DNA of 24,911 nt. Origin: CAVZLD01 sp964522605. Lineage in GTDB: Bacteria > Planctomycetota > Planctomycetia > Pirellulales > Pirellulaceae. The DNA lies in the NCBI GenBank assembly GCA_964522605.1, contig CAZFWV010000066.1, positions 1 to 24,911 of the forward strand, given 5' to 3'. A program made the translations under genes and the position numbers. Below are positions 24,097 to 24,911 of this stretch, in pieces; the stretch's first letter is position 1; each line of letters begins with the position of its first letter. Under the pieces are notes generated by a model, which worked only from the letters and a program-made list of their open reading frames with translations, did not search any database and had not been told where the DNA came from.

Positions 24097-24345
24097 ATGG
24101 CAACAGCTGACCAACCTGCACTCTACGACGAGCTGTTAGATCTGTTGACAGAGACGGCCGATGTGAGCCGTATCCTCACTTTCGAACTCCCTTCCAAGAA
24201 ACAGGCGCGTCTCGAGACGCTAATACAGAAGAGCAAGGACGGCGAACTGACCGACGAGGAATGTGCCGAGCTTGAAGAGTTCGAACGGCTCGAACATTTC
24301 GGTCGCATGTTGAAGGCTCGTTTGCGGCAGAAGCAGAGTCGATGA
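24097..24345 (+). CDS. Small helical protein paired with HNH nuclease
   Basis: An 82-residue protein, helical and charged throughout: LYDELLDLLTETADVSRILTFELPSKKQARLETLIQKSKDG, followed by the acidic ELTDEECAELEEFERLEHF and a basic end GRMLKARLRQKQSR. The layout resembles small proteins that precede HNH endonuclease genes in many Cyanobacteria and Planctomycetes. Its stop overlaps the HNH start by ATGA, and a perfect Shine-Dalgarno precedes it, so the two are translated together. A role as partner, inhibitor or antitoxin of the nuclease is inferred only from this pairing; no DNA-binding motif is seen. Confidence 0.85.
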   Translation: MATADQPALYDELLDLLTETADVSRILTFELPSKKQARLETLIQKSKDGELTDEECAELEEFERLEHFGRMLKARLRQKQSR

Positions 24346-24761
24346 ATCCCCGACCGAGCGACGATTTGCGCCGTCAGGTGATCCGGCGAGCAGGAGGCCG
24401 CCGCGAATACTGCCTCATTCATCAGGAAGACGCAGTGGCTCGGCATCAGATTGACCATGTGATCGCCGAGAAGCATGGCGGCCCCACCACAGTCGAGAAT
24501 CTTGCCCTCTCGTGTGTTCTATGTAATCTTCGAAAAGGTAGCGATCTCAGTTCGATCGACCCTGATACGGGCAAGGTGACGACCATCTTCAACCCGCGAA
24601 CCCAAGCCTGGTGGGATCATTTTCTTGTCGAAGGCGTGCGAATCGTTGGTATATCGCCGGAAGGACGCACGACAGTTCAGCTCTTGCAGCTAAACTCACA
24701 CCAGCGACTGGTTGAACGACGCGAGCTGAGGCGCGCCGGGAGGTTTCCGGCGGGAGAGTGA
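24342..24761 (+). CDS. HNH endonuclease
   Basis: A 139-residue protein with the HNH fold signature: C24 and H27 in place of the usual first CxxC, H35-Q-I-D38-H39 as the catalytic DH strand, G46-G47, N53-L, and C58-x-x-C61-N62 with K65. The zinc site would be C24, H27, C58 and C61. The remaining half (FNPRTQAWWDHFLVEGVRIVGISPEGRTTVQLLQLN) is typical of the stand-alone HNH proteins of Cyanobacteria and Planctomycetes, where a beta-rich tail follows the motif. It is translated with the upstream small protein (ATGA overlap). Whether it acts on phage DNA, is a homing-type enzyme or has a cellular role cannot be told from the sequence. Confidence 0.93.
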   Translation: MNPRPSDDLRRQVIRRAGGRREYCLIHQEDAVARHQIDHVIAEKHGGPTTVENLALSCVLCNLRKGSDLSSIDPDTGKVTTIFNPRTQAWWDHFLVEGVRIVGISPEGRTTVQLLQLNSHQRLVERRELRRAGRFPAGE

Positions 24762-24791
24762 CTAAGCTGTGCCAAAATGGACCGGTTTTGG
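24734..24791 (+). terminator. Two hairpins at the 3' end of the HNH gene, weak terminator candidate
   Basis: CGCCGG (24734-24739)/CCGGCG (24747-24752) has a 7-base loop and lies within the last codons of the HNH gene. CCAAAA (24772-24777)/TTTTGG (24786-24791) has an 8-base loop just after the stop. There is no T tract after either, so termination is only a possibility. The remaining 120 bases to the window edge show no convincing gene. Confidence 0.25.
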
Positions 24792-24911
24792 AACGGCTTG
24801 GCCGTCCCGGATTCGTCGTGCAGGGTATCCACGGGCACGTTAAGATGGATTGACCGGCTTCATCACACCACTCATTCTACTGGCCAAAGCCGCGATGATT
24901 GCGGGGTGATG

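Noticed and set aside
24840..24911. A 23-residue minus-strand frame open to the window edge
   Set aside because: Too short to judge; the opposite strand is equally open and hydrophobic, so no gene is called.
1..24911. tRNA, rRNA, CRISPR array and transposase genes
   Set aside because: No cloverleaf with a TTCGANNC arm outside coding sequence, no rRNA landmarks, no regularly spaced short repeats and no DDE, HUH or recombinase protein motifs were seen.

Overview
The window looks like a planctomycete chromosome, probably of the Pirellulales/Rhodopirellula type. The evidence is gene content rather than any marker gene: four secreted PQQ-like beta-propeller proteins with the WPQFxGP-type N-terminal motif, two ECF sigma factor/Hanks-type Ser/Thr kinase pairs, a malectin domain, an LEPR-like N-terminus, dockerin-like repeats with a PEP-CTERM tail, and many gene fragments separated by loose intergenic DNA. 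No tRNA, rRNA, CRISPR array or intact insertion sequence was seen.

Layout. 1-1161: end of a membrane protein gene, then a ZnuA/TroA-like metal-binding lipoprotein (+). 1237-1603: copy 1 of a dispersed repeat. 1675-6386: three tandem PQQ-like propeller genes (-), the largest carrying a malectin domain whose two halves are in swapped order. 6587-9597: ECF sigma factor and kinase with C-terminal TPR-like region (-). 10201-11795: repeat copy 2 running into a truncated beta-helix repeat gene (+). 12033-13349: fourth PQQ-like protein (+). 13863-14820: repeat copy 3, a small unknown gene whose 3' end lies in the repeat, a small gene reminiscent of recombinase-associated ORFs, and two adjacent perfect hairpins. 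14919-19000: second ECF sigma/kinase pair (-), the kinase ending in a WD40 propeller. 19326-21936: two secreted propeller proteins (+), one with an LEPR-like N-terminus and an SMP-30-like fold, one with PD40-like repeats, dockerin-like repeats and PEP-CTERM. 22055-23391: a kinase-WD40 gene broken at both ends (-), abutting a small membrane protein gene (+). 24097-24761: a small acidic protein and an HNH nuclease overlapping by ATGA, behind a perfect Shine-Dalgarno.

How the parts relate. The sigma/kinase pairs are probable signalling modules in which a membrane-anchored kinase with a periplasm-facing or cytosolic protein-interaction region works with the adjacent sigma factor. The propeller proteins are exported and probably act in the periplasm or at the cell surface; their substrates cannot be read from the sequence. 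The repeats and fragments (10201-14820 and 22055-23391) mark this as a rearranged accessory region. The most unusual observations are the swapped malectin halves inside a beta-propeller, and the three-copy repeat whose copies share a short C-terminal coding tail ending at the same TAG.
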